DNA from: Adenophora triphylla var. japonica
Lineage: Eukaryota; Streptophyta; Magnoliopsida; Asterales; Campanulaceae
Assembly (NCBI GenBank): GCA_022495995.1
Contig: JAFEMH010004914.1
Location: 62,001 to 126,000 of the forward strand
Direction of reading: 5' to 3'
DNA length: 64,000 bases
Shown: positions 12,732-22,955 of the stretch, piece after piece
Numbering within the stretch: the first letter of the stretch is position 1
Layout: each line of letters starts with the position of its first letter
The notes under the pieces: model-generated
Databases searched by the model: none
Seen by the model: the letters and a program-made list of their open reading frames with translations, nothing else
Told to the model about the DNA's origin: nothing
Position numbers and translations under genes: made by a program

Positions 12732-15707
12732 TGCAACATGCAGCTTATTTGTTCATGTTTACTTAAAACACGTTTTATTAACCTAATCGGTTGGAAAAGA
12801 TTGCTCTTCTTTTTTTTTCGAACTACTCGATTCTCGGATCGGTGGGCCCCGTCACTACGTCTATAAGCCCCTCGTATTCCACCCGTATTTCGACCTCCCG
12901 TGGTGGACAACCCCGGCGAGGGTCCTATAGGGCAAGCGGGTCCCACCGACCGAAAGAAAAACGATCCTAAAAGTCTGGGTAATCCAGTCTTAACGAGCAT
13001 TCGATGTAAATTACGGACAAAGCCGACGTCAAAAGTCAAGATCATGTCCGAGGGCCCGACAAGAAAGCTCGGCATGATTCGACCGATAAGCGTCCACAAT
13101 TGATCTTGACTTGTCGTCAATTAAGCCGTAATTAGGCATGGAATATTCATTAATCCTTGATGACTCAAAGTGTCATGCCGGGAGCCGTTGTATAATTTGT
13201 GCCGCCGTAGCCGAAGTCAAGGCGCCGGCCAATATCTTGGTCAAAGTCCGCGGCGGAAAACCGCGTAACTTCGACCGATTAGTGGACCCGAAAGATATTG
13301 AGTCGGTATGCCGACAAAGGCTTGAAAGGAAAGGTCTATACACGGAGGCATGACACGTAATGCACTAAAACCAACCGGGTCTCTGACAAAGTGTGTCACG
13401 GACAAGTGCATGGTCGACACGAGGCTCCACGGGATGTTTGGGTAGTCCCGTGCTCATCCGAGAGGCGTAATAAGACCAAACGGACCGCGACAAGGATTTC
13501 CCGGGTTAAGGACGTAGTGTGCAGTGTACGGTCACGTGCGCGTAGTGTGCAAGCATCTATATTCTTTTTCCGAGTAAAATAGAGATTTTTTATGTGAGTC
13601 TTAAAAATATGATGCATGATTTTTTTTTTTTTTTTTGAGAATTTTCTTCTTCTTTTTTTTTTTTTTTGAAAATCTTTTTTTTTTTTGATTTTTTTTTATG
13701 AGCACATAAGCACGTAAGCACGAAAATTCCAACGCTAGGGACATTATTCCGACAAGTCAAAATTTTGACTTTCTCCGAGGCGGCCAAAACAACATGAAAA
13801 ATGTGCAAAAATCAACACACACACAACAAATGATTTTCAAAGCGGGACGGAAGCTTGACCCTCAAAAACTTTTTTTTTGAAAACGGTGATACCGGTACGT
13901 GGGATTGTTAGACCACAATTTATCCCCGACTCGTGTTAGGAGGCGATAACGAGAAATTTAGTGGTTTCCACCAATATACCAAATACCATTTTTTTTTTAA
14001 AAAAAAGCTTAATCCCCAGCGGAGTCGCCACTGTGATGTACCCGATTTTTGAAATCAAACGGAGTCGCCACGCCGTTTTTGTTTTGAGGGCCAAAACTTT
14101 GAAAAATGCCCGAGATCAGAGATTTAGGTTCGGAGGTCATGTTACGCGTCGGGAAGGACGTTAGTGTGCACCCGACGCGCCTCGTAAAACGAGTCTTCCA
14201 AGCTGAAAATCATTTGTGTGTGTGTGTGTGTGTGTGTGTTTTGGCCAAAATACTTTGAAACTCAGAAAAGTAAAAATGGGGAACTCTTTATAAGACTTTG
14301 AAACTGATCCCCAAGATTTTTGGTATGATTTTTGGGTCGAGTCTTGGCACTCAAAAGATTTTTGGATTTGAAAAGCCATTCTGCCAGAATGAAAGAAGGC
14401 AGTTGACCCTTGACTTTGAAATGGACTTAAAGGCTTCAAAACTTCAGAATCTGGGGAAAGTCCGAGAATGAAAGTTGCTCAAAATACCCTAAATAGGGTT
14501 TATGCAAAGGAACTTTCCATTTTTGAAGTAATTTGAGGGGTCAAAACCTTCTGGAAATCTCAGATGTGAAATCTGGATTTCCAGAAGTTGATGAACTGGC
14601 CTCTAAAAGAAAAATTGAAAAAAGGAGTTTTACTCACTCAAAAAATAAAATAAAAATATTTCTGGAAAGCTCTGGATGTTGGCTACAAAAAGTGTTTTGT
14701 AGTCAACATCTAATTCAAAGTTTTACTGGGTCCAAAAAATAGGAAAATGGACTGAGGTCTCAGAACAATGCTACTGGACAGCAAGATGTTCTTGAGGGAA
14801 AATGTGATTTTTGGGGGATTTGCATCTATGTTCACCCCATTTTCATCCCTAGACTTGATGCCACTACCTTTTGTTAAGTGGTTATCATATTCAAGTCATC
14901 CTTGGGGAATTTATGGGGTTGAAACATGTCCTTTGCAAAGGGAAAGGGGGTTTTGTAAAGATGAAACCAAGGAGAAAGAATTGACTAAAGATCTAAAATG
15001 TGGACCACTTGAGATGGTCATTCATGAAGATGAACTTCAAGATGACCATCTTAGGTCAAAACTCAAGTTAAACTAGACATAAAATAAGTCAAAGTAAGAA
15101 GAACAAGATGATCAAGAGATCAAAAGAGAATTTTAGGGTTTGAGAAGGAGGGCTTTACCAATGGTGACACCCTATCTTCCTAGGCTTGGAATTTGACTTG
15201 AGGAGTATCAAGATTTGGTGTTTGGCTTGAGGAGTATCAAGGTTTGGTGTGTTTGGTATTTGATTGGGAAAGATTCAAGAGAAAATGGTGGCAATCTAAG
15301 GATTCCCACCGTTTTCTCTATATTTCGCCGTAACTTCGTCCGTGCGAGTAAGTCAGGTTGTGTAAACCGAGAGAGGAGGGTTCAATTTGTAGGCCCTCTG
15401 AAATTACATACATGTCCGCGCGGAGGTCCTCAGAAACGTGCCTCGGTGCATTAAATGCCGCTCTGTGCTTTGAACAGAAGAATATTTTTCAAAATATCGC
15501 AGTAAATTGTTTTTCAACTTGCTGTTTCGGGATTTTCTTAATTCTTTTGCTTTTTTGGATTCCTTTTTTGGTTTAACTTTAAATGGCAAACCCTAACCTA
15601 CTCTTGCTTGGTTAGGAAGGTTAGAGATTGTTAGAAATGTTAGAAATGTTAAAACTCTCGTTAATTTTCTAACGAAAGTACTAACGGCTCAAATTGGAGC
15701 ACTTACA
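12732..15707 (-). repeat. LTR of the gag-only retrotransposon, copy 2
   Basis: Counterpart of 7361-10537 with the same TGTAAGTGCTCC start (at 15707) and GTTGCA end (at 12732). It is 2976 bp, about 200 bp shorter, mainly through shorter microsatellites and scattered deletions. Its right edge abuts an open plus-strand gag frame at 15708, so the LTR end interrupts another retroelement. Confidence 0.75.
14215..14239. repeat. (TG)n microsatellite in LTR copy 2
   Basis: About 12 TG dinucleotides, the shorter allele of the tract at 8825-8867. Confidence 0.95.
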
Positions 15708-16861
15708 CCTACACCAAAAAAAATAAGAAAACTAAAAAGTCAAGCAAGAAAGAGGAGGAATCCGATTCATCCTCTTACTCATCCTCCTCCGATGATGAGG
15801 GACATATCTCCAAGGGTACTAGAACCAAGAAAGAAGGCAGTGGTGAAACTACTAAACTTGGTGACCATGTTACTAAGAACTACCTCGAGAAGAAACTTGC
15901 TACCCTTGACACTTCAAAGGGGTCATTCATTCCATTTGATCCCGATGCTCTTCAACAATCCATCACCAAGTTTCCTCGTAAATACAAGACACCCGACATT
16001 GCCAAGTTCAATGGCACTACTTGTCCTCGAGCTCATGTTGAGACTTACACTTGGGCCATGCTTCCAATGTGCGTTAATAACACAATCTTGGCCCAATGCT
16101 TTCCTCAAACCTTAGAGGGTACTGCAAGGGATTGGTACATGTCTCTTCCTATGACTACAAGGCTTGACTGGTCGTATGCATGTTTGGTCTTCCAAAGGCA
16201 GTTTGAAGACAACTCCACTTACCTCCCTACTAGGAGGGATCTTGAACAAACCAAGCAACATACAAATGAGTCTTTTGCTGAATTTGCTAGAAGATGGAGA
16301 CTCAAACTTACTAAAATTGTCGAAAGACCTACTCTCAAAGAACAAATCCACATCTTCCTCCAATGCCTCCGTGATGAATTTCAAGAGAAGCTCGCCGATA
16401 ATTACTTCCCTAGTTTCAAAGAACTCCATGAGTCCGGAATTAGGATTGATGACTTTCTGAAAAGCAAAAAGAAGGAAAGTACTTTCTGCTTCAACAAGCC
16501 CACCACAAGTAAGGATGCTTCAGTCAATGCTATTGCATTCAACCGCTCCAACACCGGCAAGTATTCTACTGTTCCTCCTCTCGAAAAGAAAAAGAGGCAC
16601 TACGACAAAATTGAAGGAATCACTCAAGAAGAACTCTTCGATGTGTTTGTCAAGAATGAAAAGATCAAACCAAGGGAAGGTGGTCCTCCTAAGGATATGG
16701 GTCCTAATCACGCTCATCACTTATTCTGCAAGTATCACAACTTCACCGGCCACAACACCAACACTTGACACCACCTGAAGGACATCATCTAAGACCTCTT
16801 TGACAATGGAGAGTTAGAACGTCCCAACATCATCATCAATCTTCTCCCTCATAATCCATGA
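15708..16861 (+). pseudogene. Ty3/gypsy gag, 5' truncated, two in-frame stops
   Basis: A well preserved gag frame, open from the LTR edge. It begins with a lysine/serine-rich stretch, then DIAKFNGTTCPRAHVETYTW, GTARDWYMSLP, the typical RQFEDN...TRRDLEQTKQ and FAEFARRWRLK blocks of a Retrotrans_gag domain, and a CKYHNFTGHNTNT zinc knuckle. The cysteine after the knuckle threonine is replaced by TGA at 16766. A second stop (TAA) is at 16790, and the original terminator TGA is at 16859. No start codon is left because the N-terminus is cut at 15707 by the minus-strand LTR cluster. It belongs to the element ending with the LTR at 19284-20325. Confidence 0.85.
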
Positions 16862-18729
16862 AGAAGATGAAGCTCCAAGAAGAAATCTATACTTACCACT
16901 TTGGGGCTACAACTATCCTCTCCATTTCTCCTTTGATAGAAGTATATTAGGTTTTAAATTTCCAAGTATGAACTCGAAGAGTCATTCTGTCTTTCTAGTA
17001 CTTCTCACCTCCTCTGGTTTGTGTCATCTAAACTATCGAGTCTGTTTTAATTTCTCCATTAATCAAAGTCATTTTCTTTTCCTAAACACTTTTCCTAAGG
17101 TTGTTCTACCTCATGAATATCATTTAATTCATACAAAATAATGGATCCTCAATTCCCTAAATCATCGCAAAAATAGAGACTTCTAAGCGAGTTTAAGAAG
17201 AAATTTATCCTTAGGAAGCTTAAGGGCTAAATATTACCCCTACTGAAAGTCAAAGGTCAACAAACGAAGAAAACCAAAAGTGCTGCTGTCAATCCTCATT
17301 CCAAGAAGAGTGGGGCTACTCAATTCAAAGCTTTGAGAGTACAAAAAAAAAACTCTCAAGCTTTCATCACCCCCACAACAAAGGTGAAATTTCAAAGGCA
17401 TGAAGGACTCTCCCACAAAGAAGAGGAGTCAAGTGATACCAACAAAAGAAATGAAGATTACTCAACATCCTCTTACATCAAGTGAAGATGACTTTCAGTA
17501 CCAATGTTTACCCTTAAGTCATACTAATGATTGTCTTTCTTCTCAAACTTATTTAGAAATTTCTAGATGATACACGCTTCATTAAAAGGTAGAATAACTT
17601 TTCTAGATCTTTGAGCCAAGTAACGTTTCTCATTGAGTCTAGGGGATTCCTGTTAGCCACTCTCATACACACTCTTGAAATCCAAGCATCAAAACTGGGG
17701 CTTCCTAACCTATCCTCCCGCAATTAATCTCTACTTCAACTCTTTAAAATAATCAAATCTGTATTAGGAGCTTTCCTCTTTGCTTCTCACTCTCATCATT
17801 AGAAAATACACTTCTCCATAGAGTCAATGCTTGGATTGCTTTCCAAAGAATAGAGTCTGTCTCTCCTCAACTAACTTGAGATCTCATCTCTCTCTCCTCA
17901 ATACGATTCTCTCCTCTGAGTTCTCTTCGAGTTATCATACTATTTTCAAAAAAAAAAGAGAAAAAAACAGGCAAAAGAGATGTCCGCTAGATTGAAAACC
18001 CGAAAGGGCGGTCTAGGCAAAAACCAGGGTGAGTCACTAAAAAAAAATTCAAGGTCAAAGGGAGAGTATTCTTTAGCCTTCTTCATCGAGCATCATTCGA
18101 TCCTCTTCAAATCAAATCAACAAGGAGAGCCTTAAATCGATCATCTTCAAATCAAGAGAGCAGACTCACAAGCCTGTTCACAAAGTCATCTACCACATTC
18201 AAGTAACTTGGGGCTTAAGACAGGGAAGAAACTTGGACATAAAACCATTACGACAATCGACAGATTTGTAATCGTTTGCCTCCTAGAGACACGATTCATG
18301 GGAGAATTAAGAATGAAGATTCGCAACAGGACTAGATGTGATCACACAAGGTTACTCATTGAAATTCAACCTGGCTGACTAGCAACATTTTTTGCATAAA
18401 CCTAATTGGGTCCCAACTTGTCAAACACAAACTCGCTCATATAGCTCACCCCTCTCAAATATAAATCCATACAAATGTCCCTACATATCCATATACCATA
18501 TACTCATCCATAAACTCACCACCAAAATGACCAACCGGCCATTTACACAAACAGACGTGGACACCACCACATAAATCCAGTTAAACAACTAAAATATGGA
18601 AAATCTATTTGGAATCTTTATGTGCTAACATGTGCTAAAAGGTAAGAATCATTCGGGTCCATCCGAGACCAGCATGCATATATCCTTGCATTACAGGGGC
18701 TGACAGAACCTCCACCTCAACCGATAACT
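16862..18729 (+). other. Non-coding interior of the gag-only gypsy element
   Basis: Between the gag stop and the minisatellite there is no trace of protease, reverse transcriptase, RNase H or integrase. Short basic frames around 17230-17480 do not resemble known domains. This fits a non-autonomous element that kept only gag, although deletion of pol after insertion cannot be excluded. Confidence 0.55.
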
Positions 18730-19015
18730 TCAAAGTCTGTGATGGCAGCAAACTTCAAGTCCGTGACCTCGGCAACAACTTCAAAGTCTGTGACGGCAGC
18801 AAACTTTAAGTTCGTGACCTCGACAACAACTTCAAAGTCTGTGACGGCAGCAAACTTCAAGCCCGTGACCTCGGCAACATCAACAAAGTCTGTGACGGCA
18901 GCAAACTTCAAGTCCGTGACCTCGACAACCACAACAAAGTCTGCGACGGCAGCAACGACAACAAAGTCCGTGACCTCAGCAACAACGGCAACGTCAGTAA
19001 CCTCGGATGGCGCTT
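18730..19015 (+). repeat. 51-bp minisatellite
   Basis: Five to six units beginning TCAAAGTCTGTGACGGCAGC at 18730, 18781 and 18831, then degenerating. The unit is a multiple of three and translates as SKSVTAANFKSVTSATT on the plus strand with no stops over about 100 codons. It lies about 270 bp upstream of the 3' LTR. Minisatellites in this place are common in gypsy elements, and I infer no protein function. Confidence 0.85.
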
Positions 19016-19283
19016 CATCAACAATGGGTATCATCAGAATTGGGTCAAGTCCTTGATTCCTCAGTACGATCTTACCTTTTCTTTCAAAAATTGGTTTTTC
19101 AAAAATGCTTTTCAAAATACCTAAAATAGCCTTTTTAGTGTTTTGGAGTCGAACTACGTTTTGGTCTGATTCTCCGATAGAGATACGTAGGCAGCCGTGC
19201 GACACGACCATCCCAGTGTTCAGAATGATGTCTTTTCTATCGACAACATGACTTCTTCCATAAGTCTTGTCGCCGAGGGGCTC

Positions 19284-20325
19284 TGTAGACACCCCATTTT
19301 GAACCAATTATACATGATTACACTACTCTTCGTCTCTGTGTTTGTGTTTTGATGAAATCATATTAGTTTCGTCATGTTTCGTTAAGTTTCTAACTAACCT
19401 CGTTAGTTTTGGGACCTAACTGACTAACGGAACAACTGAAGAGGACAAAATGGTCAATTTACTAGTTGTTCCACACAGAACTGGCGTGTCTCGCGCGAGA
19501 CAACCCCTCTGCAGGATGTGCAGAATCACTTTCCTTCTCCGTTTCAACTTCTTTTCTTGATAAATATCATCTAATTCGGGTCTCTACTGACTAGAAGGTT
19601 CTGGAAGCTTCCTTGGGAGGAGTCCCAACCCACTTGAGTCTCCTAAACTTGGTGACCAAGTCATTCATCCACCTCTTAAACCCCTATAAATACTTGGTGA
19701 CTTCCAGTATTTTAGAGGTCCCCGATCCACGATCGAAAACATACAACACACACAATTTGTTGGTTTCTCTCCTCGAAAGATTCCTTCAAATCACTCATAA
19801 ATAACTCCCAAATTCGTCCATCAACCACGTTGATTGACGAACATCAAGACTCAAGCCTAAAATCATGGCGAAGCTCTGCCCAAATCACTTCTCGACCGAG
19901 AAGACACCTTAGAACCACATTCTAAATCAAACGCTCCCTAAACACAAGGTAAACTCCTTTTACTTTCTTCTTCTCAATCTCTCTATTGGCTTTTAGAGTA
20001 GTGTAATCCTATCAAAAGGAATAGCCTAGAGTCCCTTCAATCCATGGAGGTGATCTCGAAGCATACATTCCGACATTCCTAATCAAGAAATTGATTAGGG
20101 TTTTCTTGTTCCTTTATTTAATTAGTAATTGTAAAGATTGATAATACTCGATTGGTAAGACTGATCTCTGGATTGGGTGGAATGGGTGCTCCTCGACCTT
20201 CCCATTCCATAACCAAACCCCTGAACCCTCAAATCTATTTTAAATCAAAAAGGTTTTTCTTATTATTTTCCTAAAATAAATAATAAGTGGCGACTCTGTA
20301 ATTCAATAAAAATATCAACGCTACA
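19284..20325 (+). repeat. 3' LTR of the gag-only gypsy element
   Basis: Starts TGTAGACACCCC after a short G-rich tract (GCCGAGGGGCTC, a weak polypurine tract) and ends ACGCTACA, 1042 bp. It contains a TATAAATA box at 19685-19692 and, near its end, the GTGGCGACTC motif seen in many plant gypsy LTRs. The 5' LTR and upstream half of the element would lie left of the minus-strand cluster and are not seen, so the boundary rests on motifs only. The bases after the LTR are GTTGG. Confidence 0.65.
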
Positions 20326-21770
20326 GTTGGGTAGACGGCTAACTCCTTGGCTACCTGCTCGGCTTCAGCATACGTTTTCACGTGCCGAGAAGTGACCTCG
20401 TTGGAGGAAGATCCATCAGTTCTCTTGGAGGGAGGTTCCTTCTACACGGTGTCCACCCTTTACCGTTTTTGGACAGAGCTTCTCTCACCGGATTCATCCT
20501 CCACGGTCTCAGTTATACCGACTTGTCTTAGCGCCTCCTCGGCCTCAGGAGTTAGGATTTGGGAACTCTACCCCTCTTCAGTCTTGGCCCCTGCCCGTCA
20601 TTGCCTTACTCGGTAGAAGCTTCAACGCCCCCACCGGCTTCAAGGGCAGGGCCCCAGCTTCCTTAGTGGCAAAGACGTCCTGTCTTTCCACGGCGTCAGA
20701 ACGCCTCTTATTTTGGGTTGAGGCCCTAGAAGTCCTCCTTTTCAGCTTCATCAAAGCTTGAGGGTCCAGAATATCCTCTTCCATTTTTTTGGTTTGCTCC
20801 TCAGTTAGATCTGCAAAGACGAGGAAGACATGTTAATACAATAACGAGGAGGGACATAAGCAAAATAAAAATTATACAAGTATGAAAGATGGGAAAGAAA
20901 GAAATTTATAGCCGACAACGCCATCCTCGGCAAGACACTTGTCATCATAAAGTCTGCAGATGTCACAGTCATCATGGAATACTAGACCGGGGTGCACCCT
21001 CCAGTCAGGAAATCTATTATCCCTAACGACGGGGATGAGGGGCACCAACCCATCCAAGAGCCCTGTCATGATGCCAGCTTGTACGTAGTACCCACCTCGG
21101 CAAATTGCCTTAGCCTCTCAATCAACTGCCCACTCCACTCAGGCCTCAACACCTGCTCGGGCACTCTTGGGTAATCCGAGGGAGCGGCAAACTCCCAGCC
21201 TTGTCGCTTTACACTCGGATGAAATGGTTGTTCCACCCAAATTCCTTGCTCATCATGGGGTAAATGAGTTTGGGCTGATTAGGGTCACTCCTTATCACCA
21301 CTATCCTCGAATCCTCCTTATAACTGACGGTAAAGAAGTGGTGGACGGCAGACTGACAAGGTTCAAAACCTAGGCTACGGCATAACACTATGAAGCCGAT
21401 GAGTAACCTCAAGGCATTGGCACCTAGCATGGCTGGGACGAACTTTATATCTTCAAGAAATTCACATATAAAAGGGTATAAGGGAACACGGAAGCCTAAT
21501 TGGAACTGTTTAAAGAAAAAATGGACGTAGTTCAAGGAATACATGAAGTCCTGCCTAGCTTTCTCGTCTTTGATTGGGACACCGGGGAAATGGCTAAGCC
21601 TATATTCCTCCCTTAATATCCCATACTTGGAAATAATTCCTTTAACATGAGTTCCCCGGCTCTAATAGGTTTGGGCATAGGGATATAAGTCATACCTCAG
21701 CCTGATCCACCCCGATCTCTACCTCGGCCTCCGAATTTGGCTCACTCAGCAAAAACATTTATGATTCTCC
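20326..21770 (-). pseudogene. Tat accessory antisense gene, diverged second copy
   Basis: Minus-strand blocks match the antisense gene at 48268-51304. At 21544-21209 it reads NYVHFFFKQFQLGF, PLYPFICEFL and PAMLGANALRLLIGFIVL. At 21069-20880 it reads DWRVHPGLVFHDDC. After a probable intron, at 20805-20580, comes LTEEQTKKMEEDIL and a basic stretch. The splice acceptor (TCTTTGCAG before ATCTAACT) is kept at the same codon phase as in the other copy, while the donor GT has become AT. Frames are broken elsewhere. It is probably the relic of an older Tat element that received the gypsy element ending at 20325. The domain resembles the plant gypsy-type transposase family PF04195, by memory only. Confidence 0.6.
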
Positions 21771-21810
21771 AAGAACGCATCATATCTAAAATTTCACAAA
21801 CACTACTCGC

Positions 21811-22290
21811 CCTTTTATAACTGACTTATAAGACTACTTTATCGATTATAAATGCCTTAATTTGTCTCTTATATTGACTTATAAAACAATATTTTTCAAC
21901 AAAAAAATTAAAATTTTCAATAATTAGATTTCACTAAACTTTATATTTTGTTATGCAGAGAGTGCTACCCAATAATGACACATACAATTAAAACGTAAAT
22001 TATATTTAAATAATAAATAAATTTGTGAGATGCAAATTTATTTATTTTTTAAAGATATACCCCAATCAAATATAAGACTTTTGATTTTATATTTTTTGAT
22101 TTATAAGACTTTTGCGTCTTATAAGTGACTTATAAGATTTTTTCGTCGTTACTATTGAAATTTTTGATTTTTTTTTTTTGAAAAAGTGTTTTATAAGTCA
22201 ATTATAAAAGTCAAAAAAGTCTTATAAGTCACTTATTAGAGATAAAATAGTTTTATAAGTCAGTTATAATTAAACTATAAGAATTGTAAT
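21811..22290. mobile_element. MITE-like inverted repeat, TTATAAGTC-rich
   Basis: The left arm (about 21811-21960, with TATAACTGACTTATAAGAC) and right arm (about 22135-22285, with CTTATAAGTCACTTATTAG and TTATAAGTCAGTTATAA) are imperfect inverted repeats around an AT-rich centre. A further fragment of the same right arm is at 22315-22400. No target duplication could be fixed in this AT-rich setting. Confidence 0.5.
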
Positions 22291-22840
22291 TTGTAAATTA
22301 TGAGATTAAATCGTTGTTGTTATTGAAATTTTTGATTTTTTGGTTGAAAATAATTGTCTTATAAGTCAATTATAAAAAAGAATTAGTTATAAGATGCAAG
22401 TTGATTTTATAATTCAAATATAACAGTTTTAATGTCTAAATTATTAGATTAATTAGTTGTTATTATTGAAAATTTTAATTTTTTGTTTGTTCAAAATTTT
22501 GAATTTTTATCAGTTCTTCTGAGTTGGTTAGTGTTTATGTACCAACTTGGTTGGAAGCAATTTTGTTATGTGTGAAACAATACTTGATTCTTATAATATG
22601 GAAAGAACTCTTTATTTAATAAGTTGAGGGGAGGGAGGAGAATGAAAACTTAGGATTGTTTGAAAAATTATAATACGGAGAGAACACTTTATTTAATATT
22701 TACGAAAAAAGAGTTTTTTAAAAAGAACCTATGGAAAATTTTCCATTAAAAAAAGGTAGAGTGTGCTTAGTAATTAACTTTAAGGGGGTGTTAAATGGGG
22801 TTAATTAATTAAAAAAAAAAAAAAAGGGAGTGTGTAGAAC
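22291..22840. other. AT-rich upstream region of NAA50
   Basis: Non-coding. It contains a short duplication around 22595-22700 (TTATAATATGGAAAGAAC and TTATAATACGGAGAGAAC) and A tracts. It presumably includes the NAA50 promoter, but no convincing TATA box stands out. Confidence 0.4.
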
Positions 22841-22854
22841 ACTAGTCTTGCAAT

Positions 22855-22878
22855 CTCCTCCTCCTCCTCCTCCTCCTT
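22855..22878 (+). repeat. (CTC)n tract in the NAA50 5' leader
   Basis: About eight CTC units roughly 80 bp before the NAA50 start codon, followed by a C-rich segment. Pyrimidine tracts are common in plant 5' leaders. Confidence 0.85.
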
Positions 22879-22955
22879 CCTCTACCCACAAAACACATAC
22901 CGATTCTTCCCCTTTTCGCTAGAAAAAGATCGACAGAAACAGCAGAAATCAATCA

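Noticed and set aside
18717..19307. 196-codon valine-rich minus-strand ORF
   Set aside because: It is the reverse reading of the 51-bp minisatellite and extends into element leader sequence; no known domain.
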